Positions 56,505 to 64,000 of a DNA stretch of 64,000 nucleotides are shown here, piece by piece; position 1 is the stretch's first letter; each line of letters begins with the position of its first letter. Position numbers and translations under genes: made by a program. This DNA comes from Tetragenococcus osmophilus. GTDB taxonomy: Bacteria; Bacillota; Bacilli; Lactobacillales; Enterococcaceae. The stretch covers positions 2,046,001 to 2,110,000 of the forward strand of contig NZ_CP027783.1 in the NCBI RefSeq assembly GCF_003795125.1, given 5' to 3'. The notes below the pieces were generated by a model. That model searched no databases. It saw only the letters and a list, made by a program, of their open reading frames with translations, and had not been told where the DNA came from.

Positions 56505-58106
56505 TCATCCTTCCATTAATAGTAACTCTGGATCATTGAGCAAGCGTTTGATGTTATTCATTGCTGTTTGGGCAGTAGCTCCATCTACAATACGATGGTC
56601 AAAACTCAATGATAACTTCATCATACGACCTACTACAATTTCACCTTCGTCATTTACGATAGGTTCTTGTTTGATCGTACCTACACCTAAAATAGCCACT
56701 TCAGGGTAGTTAATGACTGGAGTAAACCAAGTACCACCTACAGATCCGATGTTACTAATAGTAACTGAGCCATCGCGCATGTCTTGACCTGACAATTTAC
56801 CTTCGTGGGCAAGACCAGCTTTTTCGTTGATTTCATCAGCGATAGCAAACATTCCTTTACGATCAGCTTCTTTGATATTTGGTACATACAAACCATGGTC
56901 TGTATCTGTTGCAATCCCAATATTGTAATAATGTTTATATACAATTTCTTGCGACGCATCATCGATAGAAGCATTCAAAACAGGGAATTTCTTCACTGTA
57001 GCAGTTAAGGCTTTAACTACATATGGTAAAAATGTTAATTTTGTGCCGTTTTCTTGGGCAACGGATTTAAATCTCTTACGTTGATCCCAAAGTTTTGTTA
57101 CTTCAACTTCATCATGCAAAGTAACATGTGGTGCTGTATCCTTGCTATTTCTCATTGATTTTGCAATAGCTTTACGCGTTGCCGTTATTTTTTCGCGTGT
57201 TTCTAGGTCAGATAAGCTAGAAGCAAATGGTTTTGCTGGCGCAGCTTTTTCTTCTGGTTGAGCTGCTGCAGCTTTTTCACCAGTTTCTTGAGTTTGAGTT
57301 GCCGTTTCTTTAGAACCACCAGAAATGAAGCTTTCAATATCTTCTTTAGTTACACGTCCACCTTTACCAGTTGCTGAAACTTGTGTAATGTCTACATCAT
57401 TTTTACGAGCAAATTGACGAACAGATGGCATAGCTAGTACGCGCTTATTAGGATCAGCGGCTGTTACTACACCTGCAGAACCAGTTGTATCGGTGCTAAC
57501 TTCTTCTTGACTTTCTTCCTCAGCTACTGGTGAGCTTGGTTTAGAGCTGTTGTGACCAGGTGCATCGATTTCTACTAGCGTATCACCTACATTAGCTACT
57601 GAACCTTCATCAACTAAAATATTTTTGATTGTTCCAGTTACTGGTGATGGGATTTCTTCGACTGATTTGTCATTTTGGACTTCAAGTAAAGTGTCGTCTT
57701 CATTAATTGAATCGCCTGCTTTTACCATCCATTTAGCAATTTCGCCTTCTGCAATTCCTTCACCAATGTCAGGTAACTTAAATTCATAGTAACCTTCTTC
57801 ATCAGAACCAGCCGATGTTGATGATTCTTCTGAAGAACTGCTTTCAGATGAAGAGTCATCTTCATAACCTTCAGCATCGATTTCTACTAATGTATCTCCG
57901 ACCGCTGCAGTAGTTCCTTCATCAACTAAAATATTTTTGATTGTTCCAGTTACTGGTGAAGGAATTTCTTCAACTGATTTGTCATTTTGGACTTCAAGTA
58001 AGGTGTCGTCTTCATTGATTGTATCCCCTGGTTTTACCATCCATTTGACAATCTCACCTTCTGCAATTCCTTCGCCGATATCTGGTAATTTAAATTGAAA
58101 TGCCAT
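56505..58106 (-). CDS. pdhC: Dihydrolipoamide acetyltransferase (E2 of pyruvate dehydrogenase), two lipoyl domains
   Basis: The E2 core, which carries acetyl groups on lipoyl lysines and transfers them to CoA. The start is the ATG at 58106 (AAAGGGGA upstream), giving 533 residues; the frame upstream of it is not coding. Two lipoyl domains (about residues 1-80 and 105-185, lipoyl Lys in [10 protein letters not shown] of each) are nearly identical at DNA level, 312 bp apart. Ser/Glu- and Pro/Ala-rich linkers follow, then an E1/E3-binding domain ([38 protein letters not shown]) and the catalytic domain with SFDHRIVDG. Confidence 0.96.
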   Translation of the reverse strand: MAFQFKLPDIGEGIAEGEIVKWMVKPGDTINEDDTLLEVQNDKSVEEIPSPVTGTIKNILVDEGTTAAVGDTLVEIDAEGYEDDSSSESSSSEESSTSAGSDEEGYYEFKLPDIGEGIAEGEIAKWMVKAGDSINEDDTLLEVQNDKSVEEIPSPVTGTIKNILVDEGSVANVGDTLVEIDAPGHNSSKPSSPVAEEESQEEVSTDTTGSAGVVTAADPNKRVLAMPSVRQFARKNDVDITQVSATGKGGRVTKEDIESFISGGSKETATQTQETGEKAAAAQPEEKAAPAKPFASSLSDLETREKITATRKAIAKSMRNSKDTAPHVTLHDEVEVTKLWDQRKRFKSVAQENGTKLTFLPYVVKALTATVKKFPVLNASIDDASQEIVYKHYYNIGIATDTDHGLYVPNIKEADRKGMFAIADEINEKAGLAHEGKLSGQDMRDGSVTISNIGSVGGTWFTPVINYPEVAILGVGTIKQEPIVNDEGEIVVGRMMKLSLSFDHRIVDGATAQTAMNNIKRLLNDPELLLMEG

Positions 58107-58205
58107 TTTGATATCCCCTTTATTTAAAGTTCCACACGTTTTAAGAGATAAGAGTAAAGCCAATCTTCCTCTTATCTCTTAAATTGTACTCATTTTCTTT
58201 TTCTA

Positions 58206-59183
58206 TTAGAAATTTACGATTTCTCTAGCTTTTTCTTCAACATCTGTTGCATTTGGTAGCCAAATTCCTTCTGCTTGACCAAATGGGAAAACAGTATCTG
58301 GTGCAGAAACACGTCCAATAGGTGCTTCTAATGAAAGAATCGCTTTTTCAGCAATATCAGAAGAAATCTTAGCAGCCACTCCTGCTTGTTTTTGCGCTTC
58401 TTGGACCACAATAACGCGGTTCGTTTTTTCAACTGAGGCAATAATTGTTTCCATGTCTACTGGAGAAACAGTACGTAAGTCGATAATTTCTGCACTAATA
58501 TTGTCTTTTTCCAAATTTTCAGCTGCTTTTAAAGATTCACGAACCATTGCACCATAAGTCACAATAGTAATGTCGTTACCTTCTCTAGCAATTCCTGCTT
58601 TATCTAATGGAACTTCATATTCACCATCAGGAACTTCTTCACGGAATGAACGATAAAGTTTCATATGTTCTAAATAAACCACTGGATCGTTACTTCTAAT
58701 AGAAGAGATCAATAGCCCTTTTGCATCGTAAGGGTTTGATGGGATAACCACACGGATACCTGGTGCTTGTGCAATCATACCTTCTAAATTATCAGAGTGT
58801 AATTCTGGCGTATGCACACCGCCACCAAATGGAGCGCGTAGCGTAATTGGTAAATTACGTGTACCTCCCATGCGATAACGAGTACGTGCGATTTGGCCCA
58901 CAATTTCATCCATTGCTTCAAATACAAAGCCGAAGAATTGAATTTCAGGCACAGCTCGGTAGCCTTCTAAAGCTAACCCAAAAGATAATCCCATAATTCC
59001 GGATTCAGCTAATGGAGTATCAAAAACTTGTTCTTCGCCGAATTTATCTTGCAAATCAGCAGTCGCACGGAATACCCCACCGTTTAATCCAACGTCTTCA
59101 CCAAACACTAAGACATCTTTGTCTTTTTCCAATTCAACAGCTAAGGCATCAGTGATTGCTTGAATCATTGTTTTTTGTGCCAT
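58206..59183 (-). CDS. pdhB: Pyruvate dehydrogenase E1 component subunit beta
   Basis: The beta subunit of the thiamine-diphosphate E1 heterotetramer. It has 325 residues. Conserved segments: [16 protein letters not shown] (Glu near residue 28 that pairs with the thiamine ring), [38 protein letters not shown], and [14 protein letters not shown] in the C-terminal transketolase domain. It lies 2 bp after pdhA and about 100 bp before pdhC. Confidence 0.97.
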   Translation of the reverse strand: MAQKTMIQAITDALAVELEKDKDVLVFGEDVGLNGGVFRATADLQDKFGEEQVFDTPLAESGIMGLSFGLALEGYRAVPEIQFFGFVFEAMDEIVGQIARTRYRMGGTRNLPITLRAPFGGGVHTPELHSDNLEGMIAQAPGIRVVIPSNPYDAKGLLISSIRSNDPVVYLEHMKLYRSFREEVPDGEYEVPLDKAGIAREGNDITIVTYGAMVRESLKAAENLEKDNISAEIIDLRTVSPVDMETIIASVEKTNRVIVVQEAQKQAGVAAKISSDIAEKAILSLEAPIGRVSAPDTVFPFGQAEGIWLPNATDVEEKAREIVNF

Positions 59184-59185
59184 GA

Positions 59186-60313
<1,128 letters not shown>

Positions 60314-60324
60314 TTAATCGATCG

Positions 60325-60354
60325 ATTATATATTATGGTTCATTATAACAGCAA
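60325..60354 (-). promoter_or_regulatory. Candidate promoter of pdhABCD
   Basis: On the minus strand TTGCTG (60354-60349), 18 nt, TATAAT (60330-60325). A second TATAAT lies at 60347-60342 but has no good -35. Transcription would begin about 30 nt before the pdhA ATG. Confidence 0.6.
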
Positions 60355-60401
60355 GAAATTCTGTATCATTGTTTTAACCATCTACAATTATAAAATTATC
60401 A

Positions 60402-60551
60402 CTTTTATCACAAAAATACAAGCACATTCTTTATGAAAATCGTTTTATCCTTATTTCATAGCAAAAGAAACATAAACTTTTTTTATTTTTTGTTAATTTT
60501 AGGAAGCGTTTGCGTTTGTGAAGTAATTTCGTGGCTTTTATCACAAAAATA
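60402..60551. promoter_or_regulatory. Upstream control region of pdhABCD with repeats and weak operator matches
   Basis: The 320-bp gap between pdhA and the HAD gene contains a 17-nt direct repeat, CTTTTATCACAAAAATA (60402-60418 and 60535-60551, 133 bp apart). TAGGAAGCGTTTGCG (60500-60514) matches the catabolite-response consensus except at two positions. TTGTGAAGTAATTTCGTGG (60516-60534) resembles half of a Rex operator. CcpA and Rex control of pdh is known in relatives; these matches are suggestive only. Confidence 0.4.
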
Positions 60552-60624
60552 GTACAGTTAAAAAAGCAAAAGAAACAGTTTATGTTTTTAGTATAAAACA
60601 GAATAAAATGATTTTCTGGTATTT

Positions 60625-61470
60625 TTATATCAAGTTTAAACTTTGCATCGCATAACTGAAACCATCATTTGTAATATCTTTTGTAATAAAATCAGCATAC
60701 TTTTTCACTTCGTCAGGCGCATGATCTAATACAATACTATAAGGAGAGTAAATCAACATTTCGATATCATTATAATCATCACCTACAGCAATGACCTGAT
60801 CTAACGAGTCACCGAAATGTTCCAATACTTTTTGCATACCAACTTTTTTATCAATTCCAAGCCGGCTAATTTCCCCTCCAGAAAACACGTTAGACAAAGA
60901 CAACGGCGTATATCTAAAGCAGTCACCCAATTCATTTCTGATTTGTTCTATCGTAATAGTAGGGTGAAAGTAATGAATTTTATTTACTTTTATTTGACTT
61001 AAATCTTGCATTTCTCGCGTACGTTCTTCCACGCTACTTAGATTTCGCAATTCTTGCTCATATTGCTGTTGAGTTACATTAGTCTTAGTGGATAAAAGGC
61101 TTTCATGTCTAGCTAAATAATTCTTTTTCTCACCAGCTTTTAACCAAATATAGTCTGAAGCTTCCATATGATAAGGTATTTCTAATTCATCTAAATAATT
61201 AGTGATCTCGACTAATTCATCATACGATAAATGAACATTATAGATAATTTTACCATCAGCTTGTATAACGTTACCGCCGGAGCTAATAATATTATCGAAC
61301 TGAATGTTTTTTAACGCTTGCCCTAAAGCAGGTAGAGCACGTCCGGTACTTAGTACTAATGTATGTCCTTCTTCTTTTAAAGGGTATAAAGCATTTTGAG
61401 TTGACTGAGACATCTTGTCCCCTTTTATAATGGTTCCATCTGCATCAAAAAAGATAACTTTAGCCTTCAT
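60625..61470 (-). CDS. Cof-type HAD-superfamily hydrolase
   Basis: A 281-residue sugar-phosphatase-like enzyme of the Cof subfamily. Motif I is FFDADGTIIKGDKM with the nucleophile Asp near residue 9, motif II is LSTGRA (about residue 41), motif III Lys is in GIDKKVGMQKVL (about residue 207), and motif IV is VIAVGDDYNDIEML. The C2-type cap (about residues 85-190) is in between. The substrate is unknown; relatives act on sugar phosphates, flavin precursors or phosphorylated vitamins. It is a single gene, divergent from the IS3-family element. Confidence 0.9.
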   Translation of the reverse strand: MKAKVIFFDADGTIIKGDKMSQSTQNALYPLKEEGHTLVLSTGRALPALGQALKNIQFDNIISSGGNVIQADGKIIYNVHLSYDELVEITNYLDELEIPYHMEASDYIWLKAGEKKNYLARHESLLSTKTNVTQQQYEQELRNLSSVEERTREMQDLSQIKVNKIHYFHPTITIEQIRNELGDCFRYTPLSLSNVFSGGEISRLGIDKKVGMQKVLEHFGDSLDQVIAVGDDYNDIEMLIYSPYSIVLDHAPDEVKKYADFITKDITNDGFSYAMQSLNLI

Positions 61471-61529
61471 TTTTGCCTCCTTTTTATCGTATTATACTAA
61501 AAAAAGATGAGACGTTAAATTGAAGTGCG

Positions 61530-61571
61530 CCCCCAAAGTTAGACCCAATAATCTAACTTTGGGGGTTTTTT
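61530..61571 (+). terminator. Hairpin terminator at the left end of the IS3-family element, covering the orfA ribosome site
   Basis: CCCCCAAAGTTAGA (61530-61543) pairs perfectly with TCTAACTTTGGGGG (61552-61565), 8-nt loop, then T6 (61566-61571) and the orfA ATG at 61573. It would end transcripts entering from outside. Its 3' arm holds the only G-rich, Shine-Dalgarno-like stretch before orfA. Confidence 0.8.
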
Positions 61572-61572
61572 A

Positions 61573-62133
61573 ATGGCAAAATATGATTATGAATTTAAAA
61601 AACAAGTGGTTGAGGCTTACCAGAAAGGCGAAGGGGGTTACGGTACTTTGGCCCAGCGATTTGGTATTCCAGCAGACTCTACTGTTCATAAGTGGGTGAA
61701 AATAGTTGAAAAATTTGGTGTTGAGGGTTTAAACAGACGAAAAAATAAACAAATTTATTCTTCTCAATTCAAACAAGATGTCATACACTATTATTTAAAT
61801 AGTGGTGACTCTCTCCTTGATGTTGCGTTGAAATATGAATTACCATCCGGTGCTTTACTACAACACTGGTACCAAATATTTCTCCAAAAGGGCATTGATG
61901 GACTTTCACCGAAACAGAAAGGAAAAGGACATCCTTCTATGACTAAGAAAACCACAAAAGTAATGTCAAAGAAAACACAAACACGTGAACAAGAATTGGA
62001 ACGCGAAAACGAACGACTTCGCGCAGAACTCGCTTTTGTAAAAAAGCGCCGAGCTTTAGGAATGAATCTTCCCGATCGACTCAAGAACAAGACGCACGAA
62101 TCATTCACGAACTCCGAAAAGAGTTCCAACTAA
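61573..62133 (+). CDS. IS3-family transposase OrfA (DNA-binding part)
   Basis: A 186-residue protein with two helix-turn-helix regions (FKKQVVEAYQKGEGGYGTLAQRFGIPADSTVHKWV and FKQDVIHYYLNSGDSLLDVALKYELPSGALLQHWY) and a leucine-zipper-like coiled coil (QEQELERENERLRAELAFVKK, about residues 137-158). At 62040-62046 the slippery heptamer AAAAAAG lies in the right phase (A AAA AAG) for a -1 shift into the orfB frame. Full transposase is made as an OrfAB fusion; unshifted OrfA ends at 62133. Confidence 0.92.
   Translation: MAKYDYEFKKQVVEAYQKGEGGYGTLAQRFGIPADSTVHKWVKIVEKFGVEGLNRRKNKQIYSSQFKQDVIHYYLNSGDSLLDVALKYELPSGALLQHWYQIFLQKGIDGLSPKQKGKGHPSMTKKTTKVMSKKTQTREQELERENERLRAELAFVKKRRALGMNLPDRLKNKTHESFTNSEKSSN
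62040..62046 (+). other. Programmed -1 ribosomal frameshift site
   Basis: AAAAAAG in zero-frame phase A-AAA-AAG within orfA. The -1 frame is open from here straight through 62175 into orfB, which has no good ribosome site of its own. This is the classic IS3-family arrangement. Confidence 0.88.
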
Positions 62134-62972
62134 CGATTCTTCTTGACGCAACGAAATTTCCTAAAGCGACATACATGTACTGGCAAAAACGATTCAATCG
62201 AGAGAATCCAAATGCCGAATTAGAAAAAATGATCAAAGAAATTTTCGAAGAAAATAATGGGAATTATGGCTATCGTCGAGTCCAAATCGCTTTGAGTCAA
62301 CGTGGCTTAAAAGTCAACCAGAAAAAGATCCGTCGGATCATGAGTAAACTTGGACTGAAAGGTTCGAAGTTTACTCGCAAATCACGTAAGTATAATTCCT
62401 ACAAGGGAACTGTCGGACAAGTGGCAAAGAATCGGATAAATCGCCATTTTTATACCTCTATCCCACATCAAAAACTTACGACGGATACGTCCGAATTTAA
62501 GTATTACGTCCAGAATAAGCAAGGAAAACCTACGATCAAAAAGCTTTATCTGGATCCGTTTCTTGATATGTTTAATGGTGAGATCTTATCTTATCGCATT
62601 TCGGAGCATCCGAGTGCTAAAGCAATTCTTGATGCTCAGAAAGAAGCCATTGAGCACACGTCAGACTGTCCTTATCGACGAACGTTTCACTCCGATCAAG
62701 GTTGGGCTTATCAAATGGGGCAATACAGAAAACAATTGAAAGATGAGAAAATATTCCAAAGCATGTCCCGTAAGGGAAACTGTTTCGATAACTCCCCAAT
62801 AGAGAATTTTTTCGGCTTATTAAAGCAGGAAATGTACCACGGAGTAGTTTACACAAGTTTTGAACATTTGAAGCAGGCCATTGTCGATTGGATTGACTAC
62901 TATAATTATCGTCGAATTAAAACAAAGCTTGGTTGTAGTCCTGTACAGTACCGTGAATGGATAGCAGCATAA
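62041..62972 (+). CDS. IS3-family transposase OrfB (catalytic part, made by frameshift)
   Basis: The integrase-like half of the transposase, read in the -1 frame after the slippery site; an internal ATG opens at 62175 (265 residues). The HTH_21 region NYGYRRVQIALSQRGLKVNQKKIRRIM is followed by the DDE core: TDTSEFKYY (first Asp), FHSDQGWAYQ (second Asp) and NCFDNSPIENFFGLLKQEM (Glu). The C-terminus KLGCSPVQYREWIAA is typical of the IS150 subgroup. The coding sequence is complete; only the region past the stop is interrupted. Confidence 0.93.
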
Positions 62973-62975
62973 ATC

Positions 62976-63051
62976 GAGTAGGTGACTAGCCATTAATTGG
63001 CTAGTCGACCTCTCACACCACCGTACGTACGGTTCCGTATACGGCGGTTCA
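62976..63051 (-). ncRNA. Group II intron domains V and VI
   Basis: Read on the minus strand, domain V starts inside the maturase stop codon (TGA, 63051-63049). It forms CCGCCGTATACG-GAAC-CGTACGTACGGTGG with the usual 4-nt terminal loop, followed by TGTGAGAGG. Domain VI is the 9-bp stem GACTAGCCA/TGGCTAGTC (63006-62998 with 62992-62984), with a candidate bulged branch-point A at 62983 and CC below it. The 3' splice site is expected about 7-8 nt further, near 62976. Confidence 0.8.
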
Positions 63052-64000
63052 ATACCTTGCGTAAGCAGACTCTACCAAGGCGCTTAGTGAAACTAAGCCC
63101 CATCGGTGGAGTCTTTCGTTTGTAAGTGTCCGATGAACTTCAGACGTTTTGGACAATCGCCAATACTTCTTTCTGGAATAGCCAATCATTTTAGCGTGAT
63201 CTACGTCTAGTCCATAAGATAATAACTTCGTTATTTTCGTTTTGGGAGCTTTCCAGCGTTTGAGGATGAGCTGTCTGATGCGGTGATGTAACCATGGTTC
63301 AATTTCCTTTTGAATAAACCCTCGAATAAATCCCAACCCGAAATAGCCTATCCAGCCACGCGTGACTTGATTGATTTCCTTTATGATCGTTCGAAAATCA
63401 CCCGCACGCTTACGACTTGTTCGTCGTTTCAATTCGGCTTTGAATTTCTTCTTGGCTTCTTTGGTAGGAATAAAACGACAGATTCCATTGACTTTCATCA
63501 TCAGACAGCTCAAGAATTTTAAACGGGTCGGCGACCCTACTTGACTCTTGTCTTGGTTGACAATTAATTTAAGATCCTTTTCAATAAAGCGTGTCACACT
63601 TTTCAGAACACGTTCGCCCGCACGTTTTGATTTCACATAGATGACGAAGTCATCAGCGTAACGAACAAATTGATGGCCTCTTTTCTCAAGTTCTTTATCC
63701 AGTTCATGTAAGTAAACATTGCAGAGAAGGGGCGATAGGACCGCTCCTTGAGGTGCGCCGGTCTTTCTTTCTACGTATTCGCCAGACAGGTCAATAACAC
63801 CACTCATCAAGAACTTACGAATAACCTTGAGAATCGCTTTATCTTGAATGAATTGTTCCAAATGGTACATGAGTTTATCATGGTTCAACGTATCAAAACA
63901 TTGCTTCAAATCACAATCGACCACAACTCTATAGCCTTCCTCATAATAGGCAACGCATTGTTTCAAAGCTGTGTGCGTTCCTTTATTTAGACGGAAGCCA
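63049..64000 (-). CDS. ltrA: Group II intron reverse transcriptase/maturase (start beyond the window)
   Basis: The C-terminal 316 codons of an intron-encoded protein; the frame is open to the edge through GFRLNKGTHTALKQC, the RT-2a region, so the TTG at 63966 is not the real start. Reverse-transcriptase motifs: VVVDCDLKQCFDTLNHD, TGAPQGAVLSPLLCNVYLHELD, and the catalytic FVRYADDFVIYVKS. The maturase (X) domain has VTRGWIGYFGLG and the RIRQLILKRWKAPKTK stretch. No zinc-finger endonuclease follows. The protein is needed for splicing and retrohoming of the intron. Confidence 0.95.
   Translation of the reverse strand, partial: GFRLNKGTHTALKQCVAYYEEGYRVVVDCDLKQCFDTLNHDKLMYHLEQFIQDKAILKVIRKFLMSGVIDLSGEYVERKTGAPQGAVLSPLLCNVYLHELDKELEKRGHQFVRYADDFVIYVKSKRAGERVLKSVTRFIEKDLKLIVNQDKSQVGSPTRLKFLSCLMMKVNGICRFIPTKEAKKKFKAELKRRTSRKRAGDFRTIIKEINQVTRGWIGYFGLGFIRGFIQKEIEPWLHHRIRQLILKRWKAPKTKITKLLSYGLDVDHAKMIGYSRKKYWRLSKTSEVHRTLTNERLHRWGLVSLSALVESAYARY

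Larger units (their letters stand above)
61521..62976 (+). mobile_element. IS3-family insertion sequence, right end separated by a group II intron
   Basis: The left end begins about TGAAGTGCGCCCCCAAAG (61521) and is followed by orfA, a frameshift site and orfB. The right inverted repeat expected within about 50 nt of the orfB stop is absent. Instead the 3' end of a group II intron begins 3-5 nt after the stop, on the other strand. The missing right end should lie past the intron, outside this window, unless it was lost. Confidence 0.85.
62976..64000 (-). mobile_element. Group II intron (3' part; 5' part beyond the window)
   Basis: The minus strand carries a reverse-transcriptase/maturase gene followed by domain V and domain VI and then an intron 3' end a few nucleotides before the orfB stop of the IS3-family element. 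The ribozyme domains I-III, the 5' splice site and the start of the maturase gene lie past 64000. The maturase has no HNH endonuclease tail, so the intron probably belongs to an endonuclease-less class such as C or D; class is not certain. Confidence 0.88.

Noticed and set aside
60516-60534. Rex operator upstream of pdhA
   Set aside because: Only the first half TTGTGA fits; the second half is off by several bases and one nucleotide of spacing, so it is not listed as a site by itself.
61573-62972. IS3-family transposase as a frameshifted pseudogene
   Set aside because: The shift is at an in-phase AAAAAAG slippery site and orfB is intact, the normal programmed arrangement for IS3.
63966-64000. 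TTG at 63966 as the start of the maturase gene
   Set aside because: The frame stays open to the window edge and encodes the conserved GFRLNKGTHTAL segment of reverse transcriptases.

Overview
The window is AT-rich chromosomal DNA from a low-GC Gram-positive lactic acid bacterium. Gene order is that of the Enterococcaceae: pdhABCD, then UPF0223, suhB, typA, ylaN, ftsW, pyc, ylbG, rsmD, coaD, and a PDZ-Lon protease; also polA-mutM-coaE, nrdR-dnaB-dnaI, and clpX-tig. The family placement is inferred from gene content and order. Tetragenococcus is my best guess at genus, with low confidence.

Layout. Positions 1-4735 (minus strand): start of clpX, tig, a TPR-like protein, an RDD membrane protein and sppA. 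Positions 4878-6951: glmS behind its own promoter and a glmS self-cleaving ribozyme. Positions 7107-13764: small metabolic and stress genes (OsmC/Ohr protein, tyrosine phosphatase-like protein, amidohydrolase, thrC, queG, an ECF-type membrane protein, a nucleoside deoxyribosyltransferase-like protein). Positions 13941-17513 (plus): lepA, a solitary yolD-like gene under a perfect SOS box, and an AI-2E family permease. Positions 17947-31985 (minus): clpB with a CtsR operator on its -35, then pepT, Nif3/trmK, the dnaB-dnaI helicase loaders, nrdR, coaE, mutM and polA. Positions 32100-33700: an IS110-family element with a structured left end that probably encodes its bridge RNA. Positions 33859-40743 (minus): BI-1, hotdog protein, murC, SprT-like, tex, phosphoesterase, VOC, DUF1149. 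Positions 40804-42443: an ISLre2-family element inserted inside a transcription terminator. Positions 42494-60292 (minus): cell-wall, CoA and central-carbon genes ending in the pyruvate dehydrogenase operon. Positions 60625-61470: a HAD hydrolase. Positions 61521-64000: an IS3-family element whose region just past orfB is interrupted by a group II intron that runs off the window.

The most unusual signal is three intergenic arrays (about 17615-17855, 44632-44910 and 54765-55008). Each has six or seven imperfect palindromes of the form ATGTCCTGA-n8/9-TCAGGACAT. The palindromes repeat every 41-42 bp with a nearly constant spacing series of 41, 41, 42, 41, 41. That is close to four helical turns, so the palindromes lie on one face of the DNA. 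They are not CRISPRs, because the loops and spacers are short and degenerate. I do not recognise them as a named repeat family.

No tRNA, rRNA, CRISPR array, defence island or phage module was found. Most genes are conserved housekeeping functions, and accessory content is limited to the three insertion sequences, the intron and the palindrome arrays. TTG start codons are unusually common here, and many starts given below were moved to fit ribosome binding sites or family N-termini.
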